Shown here in pieces: positions 40,424-48,628 of a stretch of 51,453 bases of DNA (position 1 is its first letter; every line of letters begins with the position of its first letter). The DNA is taken from NCBI RefSeq assembly GCF_902706225.1, contig NZ_CACSKB010000029.1, positions 1-51,453 on the forward strand, read 5' to 3'. The notes below the pieces were generated by a model. It was not told the origin of the DNA and did not search any database. It saw only the letters and a list, made by a program, of their open reading frames with translations. This DNA is from Microbacterium sp. 18062 (GTDB lineage Bacteria > Actinomycetota > Actinomycetes > Actinomycetales > Microbacteriaceae). Made by a program: the position numbers and the translations under genes.

Positions 40424-42937
40424 CTACAGCCGCAGCACCCCGGTCACCCGCACCACGGCGGTGCCCTCGTCGGCGGATGCGCCGAGGTCGACCTCGGCGC
40501 GGATCCGCCAGTCATGGTCGCCAGCGGGGTCGTCGAGGATCTGCTCGACGCGCCAGCTGCCGTTCGCGGCCTCCGCCTCGTCGATGACGCACAGTGCGGG
40601 CGACCGCGCGGCTCCCCCGGTGAGGATCTCGTCGTGCTCGTCGAAGTAGGCGTCGAGGGCCGCGGGCCAGCCCGCCTCAGGATCCAGCGCGACGAGCTCG
40701 TCGTCGCGCTGACGGGCGGCGAGGGTCACCCGGCGGAACAGCTCGTTGCGCACCAGCACGGTGAAGGCGCGGCGGTTCACGAGCACCGAGGGCGGGGCCG
40801 GCGGCACGATCGCCTCGCCGGGGGTCGCCGCATCCGGGTCGACGAGGCTCTCCCATTCGTCCATGAGGCTCGAGTCGACCTGCCGGACGAGCTCGCCGAG
40901 CCATTCGACGATGTCGAGCAGCTCATCGGTGCGGGCCTCGGCGGGCACCGTCTGCCGGATCGCGCGGTAGGCATCGCTCAGGTAGCGCAGGACGAGCCCC
41001 TCGCTGCGGCCGAGCTGGTACCAGGAGACGAACTCGGCGAACGAGAACGCCTGCTCGAACATGTCGCGGACGACCGACTTCGGGCGCAGCTCGAAGTCGC
41101 GCACCCACGGCTGGCCGGAGGCGAACACCTCGAACGACTGGGCGAGCAGCTCCGCGAGCGGCTTCGGGTGGGTGACCTCCTCGAGCGCCGCCATCCGCTC
41201 GTCGTAGTCGAGGCCGTCGCGCTTCATGGCGGCGACGGCCTCGCCGCGGGCCTTGAACTGCTGCTGCGCGAGCACCGGTCGCGGATCGTCGAGGGTCGCC
41301 TCGATGACGCTCACCACATCGAGCGCGTAGTGGGCTGTGCCGACCGAGCCCTCGGCGTCCGACGGGTCGAGCAGGCCGATCGCGGCGAGCGCGAACGGCG
41401 ACAGCGGCTGGTTGAGCGCGAAGTTCGGCTGCAGATCGACGGTCAGCCGGATGGTGCCGTCCGGCGCCGTCTCGACGACGCCGGCGGTGCGGAGGGTCCG
41501 GAAGATCGCGAGCGCCCGACGCGCGAGCGCGTATCGGCGCGCCCGCGGCTCGTGGTTGTCGAACACGAGCGCCCGGACGGCCGCGAACACGTCGCCGCCG
41601 CGGCCGATCACATTGATCAGCATCGCCGCGGTGAGCTGCATCTGGGGGACGAGGGGTTCGGGCGGCGCCTCGACGAGGCGCTCGAACGATCCCTCTCCCC
41701 AGTTCACGACGCCGGTGGGCGCCTTCTTGCGCACGATCTTCTTGCGCTTCGCGGCGTCGCCTCCGGCCTTGCGCAGCGCCTCGGCGTTCTCGATCTCCCA
41801 CTCGGGGGCCATCACGACGACGTTGCCGTAGGTGTCGAAACCGGCGCGGCCCGCCCGGCCCGCGATCTGATGGAACTCGCGTGCGCTCACCTGTCGCATC
41901 CTCGTGCCGTCGAACTTCGACAGCGCCGTGATCAGCACCGTGCGGATGGGCACGTTGATGCCGACGCCGAGCGTGTCGGTGCCGCAGATGACCCGGAGCA
42001 GCCCCCGCTGCGCGAGCGTCTCGACGAGCCGTCGGTAGCGGGGCAGCATGCCGGCGTGGTGCACGCCGATCCCGGCGCGCACGAGCCGCGACAGGGTCTT
42101 GCCGAACGCCGTCGTGAACCGGAACCCGCCGATCGCCTCGGCGATCTCGTCGCGCTGGGCCCGGGTGGCGACCTTGACGCTCGCGAGCGCCTGGGCGCGC
42201 TCCATGGCCTGGGCCTGCGAGAAGTGCACGATGTAGACCGGCGCCTCGCGTTCGTCGAGCAGCGTCTGGACCAGTTCATGGGCGGGCGTGCGGGCGTAGG
42301 AGAAGTGCAGCGGCACCGGCCGCTCCGCGCCGGTCACCTCGACCGTCGCGCGCCCCGTCCGCCGCGCCAGGTCGGCCGTGATCGGGGTCACGTCTCCCAG
42401 CGTCGCCGACATGAGCAGGAACTGCGCCCGCGGCAGCGAGAGCAGCGGGACCTGCCACGCCCAGCCGCGGTCGGGGTCGCCGTAGTAGTGGAACTCGTCC
42501 ATGACGACCTGGTCGACATCCGCGTCGGCGCCGTGGCGGAGCGCCAGGTTGGCGAGGATCTCAGCCGTGCAGCAGACGATGGGCGCATCGGGGTTCACCG
42601 CGGAGTCGCCGGTCACCATGCCGACGTTCGCGGCGCCGAAGATCTCGACGAGCGCGAAGAACTTCTCGCTGACGAGGGCCTTGATGGGGGCGGTGTAGTA
42701 GGTGCGGCCGCCGCGGGCGAAGCACCCCGCGTGCGCGGCGACGGCCACGAGCGACTTGCCCGTCCCGGTCGGGGTCGACAGCACCACGTTCGCGCCGGAG
42801 ACGAGCTCGATCACCGCCTCGTCCTGCGCGGGGTACAGCTCGAGCCCCCGGTCGATGGTCCAGGCGAGGAACGCGTCGTACACCGCATCCGCGTCGTCGC
42901 CGGCGGTGCTCAGGAGCTCGACGAGGGATGCGGTCAT
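40424..42937 (-). CDS. DEAD/DEAH-box RNA helicase with DUF3516
   Basis: 837-residue Ski2-like helicase of the actinobacterial DUF3516 type. Walker A STPTGTGKS (54-62), motif II VMDEFHYYGD, motif III LMSATLGD, motif VI QIAGRAGRAGFDTYGN, then the long C-terminal DUF3516 region (from about 470). The box is DEFH instead of DEAH/DExH, common for this subgroup. Presumed role in RNA processing or decay. ATG at 42937; the frame continues upstream only as low-quality sequence. It is a single gene. Confidence 0.93.
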   Translation of the reverse strand: MTASLVELLSTAGDDADAVYDAFLAWTIDRGLELYPAQDEAVIELVSGANVVLSTPTGTGKSLVAVAAHAGCFARGGRTYYTAPIKALVSEKFFALVEIFGAANVGMVTGDSAVNPDAPIVCCTAEILANLALRHGADADVDQVVMDEFHYYGDPDRGWAWQVPLLSLPRAQFLLMSATLGDVTPITADLARRTGRATVEVTGAERPVPLHFSYARTPAHELVQTLLDEREAPVYIVHFSQAQAMERAQALASVKVATRAQRDEIAEAIGGFRFTTAFGKTLSRLVRAGIGVHHAGMLPRYRRLVETLAQRGLLRVICGTDTLGVGINVPIRTVLITALSKFDGTRMRQVSAREFHQIAGRAGRAGFDTYGNVVVMAPEWEIENAEALRKAGGDAAKRKKIVRKKAPTGVVNWGEGSFERLVEAPPEPLVPQMQLTAAMLINVIGRGGDVFAAVRALVFDNHEPRARRYALARRALAIFRTLRTAGVVETAPDGTIRLTVDLQPNFALNQPLSPFALAAIGLLDPSDAEGSVGTAHYALDVVSVIEATLDDPRPVLAQQQFKARGEAVAAMKRDGLDYDERMAALEEVTHPKPLAELLAQSFEVFASGQPWVRDFELRPKSVVRDMFEQAFSFAEFVSWYQLGRSEGLVLRYLSDAYRAIRQTVPAEARTDELLDIVEWLGELVRQVDSSLMDEWESLVDPDAATPGEAIVPPAPPSVLVNRRAFTVLVRNELFRRVTLAARQRDDELVALDPEAGWPAALDAYFDEHDEILTGGAARSPALCVIDEAEAANGSWRVEQILDDPAGDHDWRIRAEVDLGASADEGTAVVRVTGVLRL

Positions 42938-43001
42938 CCCCCGAGTCTGCCGGATGCAGGCTGACGACGGGCCGGGCGCCGACGCGTACGAGGCGGCGGG
43001 G

Positions 43002-43439
43002 CTACCAGCCGAGCACGCGCTCGGGCGTGAACACGATGAGGGTGGAGAACGTCTCGGCGAACCTCTCGAGCGGCGTGCCGTAGGCGGCGATCGCCTCGCG
43101 GTACTTCTCCTCGTACGGCTCGTGGTGGCGGGCGATCCAGTCGCTCGCACCACCGTCGACGACCTCGACCGTGCCGCGCAGCACCAGCACGTCGTCGCCG
43201 TGCGGGCCGCCGGCGTTCAGGTGCACCAGCACGCGCGGGTCGCGTTTCACGTTGGCGACCTTGACCGTGTCGGGCTCGCTCAGGATGGAGATCCGGCCGT
43301 CGTGCCAGAAGAACCACACCGGCACGGCACGCGGGGCGCCGTCGGAGCCGATCGACGTGAACCACGCGATGAGGTCGCCGGACAGCATCCGGAGGTGCTT
43401 CTCGGTCGCCGGGTCGTCGGCGCGGAACAGATCGGTCAT
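43002..43439 (-). CDS. Pyridoxamine 5'-phosphate oxidase-like (flavin/F420) protein
   Basis: 145-residue split-barrel protein. GDLIAWFTSIGSDGAPRAVPVWFFWHDGRISI is the typical N-terminal half, and KVANVKRDPRVLVHL the strand that contacts the cofactor phosphate; later VLRGTVEVV. This size and pattern fit the TIGR03618/TIGR03667 F420-type group, but FMN or haem use is not excluded. AGGAG precedes the ATG, and TAGGGT on the minus strand (43465-43470) may be the -10. Divergent from the next gene. Confidence 0.85.
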   Translation of the reverse strand: MTDLFRADDPATEKHLRMLSGDLIAWFTSIGSDGAPRAVPVWFFWHDGRISILSEPDTVKVANVKRDPRVLVHLNAGGPHGDDVLVLRGTVEVVDGGASDWIARHHEPYEEKYREAIAAYGTPLERFAETFSTLIVFTPERVLGW

Positions 43440-43586
43440 GGGGGGCTCCTCCCTCGTGCCGCCCACCCTAGGCAGAGGCCCGGCCCCGCCGCCACGGGGT
43501 TGACGGGCGGGCGCGGACGGGCGGCGGGCGTAGCGCCCGGCACCCGCGCGGCCTAGCGTGGGACCCAGCGAGGAGAAGGAACCGCC

Positions 43587-43916
43587 ATGACCGCCGACGA
43601 GGGCCCGGTGCGCGTCGACCGCAACGACGCCGAGGGGCGATACGAGGTGCGAGTCGGCGTCGCGCTCGCCGGCTTCACGGAGTTCGAGGTCGACGCGCAG
43701 GGACGCCTCGTCTTTCCGCACACTCAGGTCGACCCGGCCTTCTCCGGCCGCGGGCTCGCGTCCACCCTGGTGGGCGCGGCGATGGCGGATGTCGCTTCCC
43801 GCGGCGAGACGGTCGTTCCGCTGTGCCCCTTCGTCGCGAGGTACCTGCACGAGCACGAGGTCGAGGGCCTCGACATCGACCTGCCGCCCGGCCGCGCCCC
43901 CGGGGACGAGGGATGA
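43587..43916 (+). CDS. Small GNAT-family (NATD1/YjdJ-like) acetyltransferase
   Basis: 109-residue protein with the compact acetyl-CoA fold: YEVRVGVALAGFTEFEVDAQGRLVFPHTQV, the P-loop VDPAFSGRGLASTLVGAAMADV, and CPFVARYLHEHEVE-G-L-D at the end, characteristic of the NATD1 group. AGGAGAAGGA precedes the ATG; TAGCGT at 43554-43559 is a good -10. It overlaps the next gene (ATGA). The acetyl acceptor is unknown. Confidence 0.88.
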   Translation: MTADEGPVRVDRNDAEGRYEVRVGVALAGFTEFEVDAQGRLVFPHTQVDPAFSGRGLASTLVGAAMADVASRGETVVPLCPFVARYLHEHEVEGLDIDLPPGRAPGDEG

Positions 43917-44596
43917 CCGACGGGGACGAGGCGCCGCATCCGTCCGGGGACTTCCACTCGTTCCGGCACAGGGCGGGGGTGCGCGTCGCGGGGCTGTTCG
44001 TCGTGCTCGTCGCGGTGTCGGTCGTCGTGGGTCTCGTCGGCTCGTGGGACTACGCGCCCGCGGTCGGCTGGATCGCCGCCGCCGGGACGTACACGATCTG
44101 GGTGTGGCTGACGGTGCTCCGTCTCGGCCCCGACGAGACGGCGGCCCACGCGACGCGGGAGGATCCGACCCAGCCGGTGGCACAGGGGCTGCTCGTCCTG
44201 GCGAGCCTGGCCAGCTTCGGCGCGATCGGGCTGGTGCTGATCGAGTCCGGGTCGGTGCGGGGCGCGGCCCGGTTCGCGCTGGCGGGCGTGGCGCTCGTGA
44301 CCGTCGCGGCATCCTGGTTCCTCGTGCACGTGCTGTTCACGCTGCGCTACGCCGCCCTCTACTACCGCGCCGGAGAAGCCGGGGTGGACTTCAATCAGCG
44401 CGAGCGCCCCCGCTATCTCGACTTCGCGTACCTCTCCTTCACGCTGGGGATGACCTACCAGGTCTCGGACACCGACCTCACGGCGGACGGGTTCCGCGGC
44501 GAGGTGCTTCGCCACGCGCTGCTGTCGTTCTTCCTCGGGGTCGTCGTGCTCGCGGCCACCATCAACCTGGTCTCGAGCCTGGTGGGCGGCATCTGA
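43913..44596 (+). CDS. DUF1345 membrane protein
   Basis: 227 residues with about five hydrophobic segments (first at about 28-46, VAGLFVVLVAVSVVVGLVG). The segment ASWFLVHVLFTLRYAALYY and the later PRYLDFAYLSFTLGMTYQVSDTDLT are DUF1345 hallmarks. Members are of unknown function. Translationally coupled to the GNAT gene by an ATGA overlap, and followed by a long palindrome. Confidence 0.9.
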   Translation: MTDGDEAPHPSGDFHSFRHRAGVRVAGLFVVLVAVSVVVGLVGSWDYAPAVGWIAAAGTYTIWVWLTVLRLGPDETAAHATREDPTQPVAQGLLVLASLASFGAIGLVLIESGSVRGAARFALAGVALVTVAASWFLVHVLFTLRYAALYYRAGEAGVDFNQRERPRYLDFAYLSFTLGMTYQVSDTDLTADGFRGEVLRHALLSFFLGVVVLAATINLVSSLVGGI

Positions 44597-44611
44597 CCCG
44601 CGCCCCGGGCC

Positions 44612-44680
44612 GTGAGACTGCACGTGAGCGCCGAGACCGTGGGGTTGCCCCGCAGTCTCGGCGCCAGCATGCAGTCTCGC
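44612..44680. repeat. Long intergenic palindrome with GAGACTGCA / TGCAGTCTC arms
   Basis: Arms 44612-44637 and 44655-44680 pair with three mismatches and two wobble pairs, and the 17-base loop forms a further GGGG/CCCC hairpin, so the whole 69 bases fold. The outer sequence GCGAGACTGCA (right arm reversed) and the inner GCGCCGAGAC look like a dispersed palindromic element of the family. It may also end transcription of the DUF1345 unit. Confidence 0.6.
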
Positions 44681-44750
44681 GGATGGAGGGAGGTGGGACC
44701 GGGGGCTCGGGATCGGGGCGATGGGGCGATGAAGCGGCCCGAGTCGCGGC

Positions 44751-44762
44751 TACGCTGGGGAC
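44751..44762 (+). promoter_or_regulatory. Leaderless-type promoter of the first S component
   Basis: TACGCT (44751-44756), six bases, then the GTG start at 44763. There is no clear ribosome site, so the message probably starts at the codon. No iron-box match is seen here, unlike at 45924-45942. Confidence 0.5.
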
Positions 44763-45314
44763 GTGGCCCGTTCCGCCGTCATGTCAACGCGCGTCCTCCT
44801 CACCTGCGCGGCGATCGGCGTGGTGACCGGGCTCCTCGGCGGCATCGCCGGATGGATCACCCCCGGTGTCCTGCTCGTCGCTCCCATCGCCTACGGATTC
44901 GTCCTGGGCGTGCACGTGCTGCCCGGGATCGTCGCGCAGGAGGTGCTGCGGCTGCCGTGGGTGGCGCTGCTCACCCACGTGCTGGCCGCCCTGGTCGCCA
45001 GCGCCACGAGTCCCCAGTGGACGCTGCGCTACCTCGGCACCGCCATCCTCTTCGGCGGCATCCAAGAGCTCATCGCCGCCCTCACCCGCTACCGCGCCTG
45101 GCAGGCATGGCGGTTCTTCGTCTCCGCGGTCGTGATCGGCGTCGTCATCGCCGTCGCGGTGGCGTTCGCCGCGCACATCGCGACGTACGAGCCGTGGGCA
45201 CAGATCGCCTACCTCGTCCTGTCCGTGCTCGCGCCGGTCGTGTGGACCGCGATCGGGCTGTGGGTCGGCACGGGCCTGCGCCGCGCGGGCGTCGTGCGCA
45301 CCGGCCGACGCTGA
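44763..45314 (+). CDS. ECF transporter S component, YkoE-like (copy 1)
   Basis: 183-residue membrane protein with about five or six helices: LLTCAAIGVVTGLLGGIAGW at the N-terminus, then VLLVAPIAYGFVLGV, ALLTHVLAALVASA, a mid-protein segment GTAILFGGIQELIAALTRYRAW, two C-terminal helices and a basic tail. The I-Q-E-L-x-x-A-L-T-R-Y-R segment is typical of the YkoE-type substrate-binding subunits. It heads the module and is followed after seven bases by a TetR gene. A related S component is encoded at 49489-50034. GTG at 44763 is chosen because of the promoter geometry; ATG at 44781 is possible. YkoE of B. subtilis serves thiamine compounds, but the neighbours here suggest iron-chelate or similar. 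Confidence 0.82.
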   Translation: MARSAVMSTRVLLTCAAIGVVTGLLGGIAGWITPGVLLVAPIAYGFVLGVHVLPGIVAQEVLRLPWVALLTHVLAALVASATSPQWTLRYLGTAILFGGIQELIAALTRYRAWQAWRFFVSAVVIGVVIAVAVAFAAHIATYEPWAQIAYLVLSVLAPVVWTAIGLWVGTGLRRAGVVRTGRR

Positions 45315-45321
45315 GGCCGGC

Positions 45322-45927
45322 ATGCCCGTCACCGACTCCCCCGAGCGTCGCCGCCTGGCCGGCCTCGTCGCCGATCTCGTGCTCGAGAACGGCCTGCTCG
45401 ACCACAGCCTGTCCGGCATCGCCCGGCAGATCGGCTCCAACAACCGCATGCTGCTCTACTACTTCGGATCGAAGGCGAAGCTGCTGGAGGCCGCGGCGGA
45501 TGTCGCCACCGAGCGGTTCCCGCATCTCGCGGCCGTGTTCGACCGGCTGGCGGCCGACGACCTGCCCCTCGAGGACCGGCTGCTGCGCGCCTGGAGCGAC
45601 ATCGGCGCCGCGGAGAACCGTCCGTACCTGGTCATGTTCTTCCATCAGTTCGGCGTCGCGATCAGCGCGCCGGACGAGTGGGCGGACTATCTCGCCGAGC
45701 TCGGCACCGGGTGGGTCACGCTCGTGCGGCAGGTGCTCGAGGCGGAGGGGTACACCGGCACGGCCTCGGAACGGGCGGCCACCCGCATCGTCGCGGACTG
45801 GCGCGGGCTGCAGTTCGCACTGCTGTGCGGCCTGCCCGCCGAGGACCTGGCCGAGGCATATCGCACCGGCATCCGGGAGCTGCTGACGGGGATGGCCGCC
45901 GACCGTTCACCTTCCCGCACTGGTTAG
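45322..45927 (+). CDS. TetR-family regulator within the ECF module
   Basis: 201-residue regulator. HTH at about 28-55 (LSGIARQIGSNNRMLLYYFGSKAKL), ligand domain after it. It begins seven bases after the S component stop. It probably regulates the S component/ECF genes in response to a small molecule. Its stop codon overlaps the iron-box match, so the next gene has a separate promoter. Confidence 0.88.
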   Translation: MPVTDSPERRRLAGLVADLVLENGLLDHSLSGIARQIGSNNRMLLYYFGSKAKLLEAAADVATERFPHLAAVFDRLAADDLPLEDRLLRAWSDIGAAENRPYLVMFFHQFGVAISAPDEWADYLAELGTGWVTLVRQVLEAEGYTGTASERAATRIVADWRGLQFALLCGLPAEDLAEAYRTGIRELLTGMAADRSPSRTG

Positions 45928-45942
45928 GGCCGGCTAAGTTAA
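45924..45942 (+). promoter_or_regulatory. DtxR/IdeR-type iron box
   Basis: TTAGGGCCGGCTAAGTTAA agrees with the actinobacterial iron box TWAGGTTAGSCTAACCTWA in 14 of 19 positions by eye, with intact TTAGG and GCTAA halves. It covers TAAGTT (45935-45940), a probable -10, and sits 33 bases before the GTG of the ATPase gene, the arrangement of an iron-dependent repressor site. Confidence 0.6.
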
Positions 45943-45975
45943 GAGGGCCACCCGCCGACCCGACCTGGATGTGCC

Positions 45976-47748
45976 GTGCCCGATTCACCTTCGTCGCCTG
46001 CTCCGACTCGCGCGAACGCCGACCCGGCCCCGGTCGCGCCGCCCCTGCTGCGCGTGCGGGAGCTCGCGATCACGCACGACGGCGCGACGCGCCCTTCTCC
46101 GGCGTCCGTGTCGTTCGACATCGGCCGCGGCGAGGTCGTGCTGCTGCTGGGCCCGAGCGGATCGGGCAAGTCCACGCTCGCGCTCGCCCTCGACGGGCTG
46201 ATCCCGCACGCGGTGCCGGCGACCCTCGAGGGCGCCGTCGAGATCGAGGGCGTCTCGACCGTCGACACCAGCGTCGCCGCCCTGAGCACGCACGTGGCGA
46301 TGGTGTTTCAGGACCCCGACGCGCAGCTGGTCACCGGAACGCTCCTCGACGAGGTCGCCTTCGGCCCCGAGAACCTGCGCCTGCCGGTCGACGAGGTGCT
46401 GCGCCGCGCCGAGGACGCCCTGCGCCGAGTGGGCCTCTGGCGCCGCCGTCACGAGAACCCCGACGTGCTCTCGGGCGGGGGGCGGCAGCGCCTCGCGGTG
46501 GCGGCGGCACTGGCCATGGGGTCGCCCCTCCTCGTGCTCGACGAGCCGACGGCGAACCTCGACCCGCAGGGCATCGAGGAGGTCTACGCGACGCTCGGCG
46601 AGGTCGTCGCCGCGGGCGACCGGTCGATCGTGCTGGTCGAGCACAACCTCGATGCGGCGGTCGGGTTCGTCGACCGCGTCGTCGTGCTCGATCAGCAGGG
46701 GCACCTCGTCGCGGACGGCCCGGTCGACGAGGTGTTGCGGCACCGCGCGACCGAGCTGCACCGGCTCGGGGTGTGGCTGCCGACCTCGGCTCTCGCGGGT
46801 CTGCGCCTGCGCACCGCCGGGTTCGTCCTCGATCCCCTGCCGCTCACCCCCGACGAGCTGCACGCCGCCCTGGCGCAGCATCCGCCCGTCCCTTCGTCTC
46901 GCTTCGCTCGCCCGGGGGAGCAGATCCGTCCGGCGAAGGATGCGGAACCGGCGGTGCGCGTGCGCGACCTCACCCTGGTGCGCGGCCGCGCCGAGGTGCT
47001 GCACGACGTGTCGCTCGACATCGGCCGCGGCGAGTTCGTCGCGATCGTCGGGGCGAACGGCGCGGGGAAGACGAGCCTGCTCCAGGCGATCGCCGGGGTC
47101 GTTCCGGCCCCGCGCGGCACCGTGCACGTCGGCGACGTCGATGTCGCCCGCGCCGACGCCCGCAGCCTGCCGTCCCGGATCGGGTTCGTGTTCCAGAACC
47201 CCGAGCACCAGTTCATCGCGCACACCGTGACCGACGAGATCGCGCACGGGCTGCGCCGGCAGCGTCTCGCCGACCCCGAGGTGAGCGCCCGCACGGCGGC
47301 GCTGCTGACCCGCTTCGGGCTCGCCGACCGGGCCGACGCGCACCCGTTCCTGCTCTCCGGCGGCCAGAAGCGGCGGCTGTCGGTGGGCACGGCGCTCGTC
47401 GCCGGAGCGCCCGTCCTCGCGCTCGACGAGCCCACGTTCGGACAGGATCGCGCGCGTGCCGACGAGCTGCTGGCCCTGCTCGCCGAGCTGAACTCCGCCG
47501 GCACGACGATCATCGTCGTCACCCACGACATGCAGCTGGTGGCCGAGTACGCCGACCGCATGATCGTCGTCGCCGACGGCCGCATCGCAGCGCAGGGCCC
47601 CACCGCCGACGTGTTCGACGACGTCTCGCTCGTCGAGGGCGCGGGGCTCCGGGTGCCGCCGCTGCGCCGTGCCCTGCGGGGGCTGGCGCGGCATCCGGAG
47701 CTGGCCCGCGCCACCCGGCTCACGGATCTGCCGGGGAGCCTCTCATGA
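45976..47748 (+). CDS. ECF transporter double ATPase (fused A and A')
   Basis: 590 residues with two complete ABC domains, as in YkoD. Domain 1: Walker A GPSGSGKS (59-66), Q-loop VFQDPDAQLVTGTLLDEVAFGPENL-type region, signature LSGGGRQRL (165-173), Walker B LLVLDE (185-190). Domain 2: Walker A GANGAGKT (359-366), Q-loop FQNPEHQFIAHTVTDEI, signature LSGGQKRRL (460-468), Walker B with D484-E485. The first signature has Gly for the usual Gln. A 70-residue linker joins them. GTG start at 45976 with a poor ribosome site. The end overlaps the T component (ATGA). It energises both S components. Confidence 0.93.
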   Translation: MPDSPSSPAPTRANADPAPVAPPLLRVRELAITHDGATRPSPASVSFDIGRGEVVLLLGPSGSGKSTLALALDGLIPHAVPATLEGAVEIEGVSTVDTSVAALSTHVAMVFQDPDAQLVTGTLLDEVAFGPENLRLPVDEVLRRAEDALRRVGLWRRRHENPDVLSGGGRQRLAVAAALAMGSPLLVLDEPTANLDPQGIEEVYATLGEVVAAGDRSIVLVEHNLDAAVGFVDRVVVLDQQGHLVADGPVDEVLRHRATELHRLGVWLPTSALAGLRLRTAGFVLDPLPLTPDELHAALAQHPPVPSSRFARPGEQIRPAKDAEPAVRVRDLTLVRGRAEVLHDVSLDIGRGEFVAIVGANGAGKTSLLQAIAGVVPAPRGTVHVGDVDVARADARSLPSRIGFVFQNPEHQFIAHTVTDEIAHGLRRQRLADPEVSARTAALLTRFGLADRADAHPFLLSGGQKRRLSVGTALVAGAPVLALDEPTFGQDRARADELLALLAELNSAGTTIIVVTHDMQLVAEYADRMIVVADGRIAAQGPTADVFDDVSLVEGAGLRVPPLRRALRGLARHPELARATRLTDLPGSLS

Positions 47749-48563
47749 GCGTCACCGCGGCCGACCCGTTCGCCCGCGCGCTGCCGACGAGCCCGGTGCG
47801 GTTCCTCCACCGGCTGAACCCGCTCGCGAAGCTCGCCGCGGTGATCCCCGCGACCGTGGTGCTCGTGTTCGTGCGCGATCTCGTGACACCGCTCGCGTTC
47901 CTCGTGCTCGCGTACGCCGTGCTGCTGGTCGGCGCCCGCCTCAGCGGGCGGATGCTCGCGATCCTCCTGCTCGCGGTGCCGGCCGTCATCGCGCTGATCG
48001 GATGCGGCTTCTCGCTGTGGACCGACGCCTCGCTCATCGACACCACCCCGGTCATGCTGCAGATCGGCGGCTGGCGACTGTACGCCGGCGCCCTCGCGAT
48101 CGGCTTCGCGACGGCGCTGCGCTTCGGCGCGATCATCGCGCTCGCGCTCCTCGCGGGACTCACGACGACCGGGCCCGACCTGGTGCGGTCGTTCGTCCAG
48201 CAGCTGCGGGTGCCGTACCGCATCGGGTACACGGCGCTTGCGGCGTTCCGCTTCGTGCCGCGGTTCGCGCACGAGCTCGACGTGATCCGTCAGGCGCACC
48301 GGGTGCGCGGAGCGCACGGCGGCCGCGGCCCCTTCGCCGCGGTGGCCCGCTGGCTCGGGTACATCGTGCCGCTGCTGGCCGGCGCCATCCGGCACGCCGA
48401 ACGCGTCGCGCTCGCGATGGACGCCCGTGCGTTCGGCGCCCACCCCGACCGCACCGAGCGGTACGACGTGCCGTTCCGCACACGCGACACGGTGTTCGTG
48501 CTCCTGTTCTGGGCGGTCTCGGCCATCGTGCTCGCACTCCTGTTCCCATGGGGCACCGGCTGA
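47745..48563 (+). CDS. ECF transporter T component (EcfT/CbiQ family)
   Basis: 272-residue transmembrane coupling subunit. LNPLAKLAAVIPATVVLVF is the usual N-terminal segment after the first loop. Four or five hydrophobic segments follow, and the two coupling regions AHRVRGAHG and MDARAFGAH fit the A-R-G type motifs that contact the ATPases. It links the double ATPase to the S components. ATGA overlap with the ATPase gene; 65 bases separate it from the flavoprotein gene. Confidence 0.92.
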   Translation: MSVTAADPFARALPTSPVRFLHRLNPLAKLAAVIPATVVLVFVRDLVTPLAFLVLAYAVLLVGARLSGRMLAILLLAVPAVIALIGCGFSLWTDASLIDTTPVMLQIGGWRLYAGALAIGFATALRFGAIIALALLAGLTTTGPDLVRSFVQQLRVPYRIGYTALAAFRFVPRFAHELDVIRQAHRVRGAHGGRGPFAAVARWLGYIVPLLAGAIRHAERVALAMDARAFGAHPDRTERYDVPFRTRDTVFVLLFWAVSAIVLALLFPWGTG

Positions 48564-48628
48564 GGCAGCCGGAGGCACCGCATCCGCTGTCATCCGCATC
48601 GCCCGCTTCATCCGTCGGAAGGTTTCCC

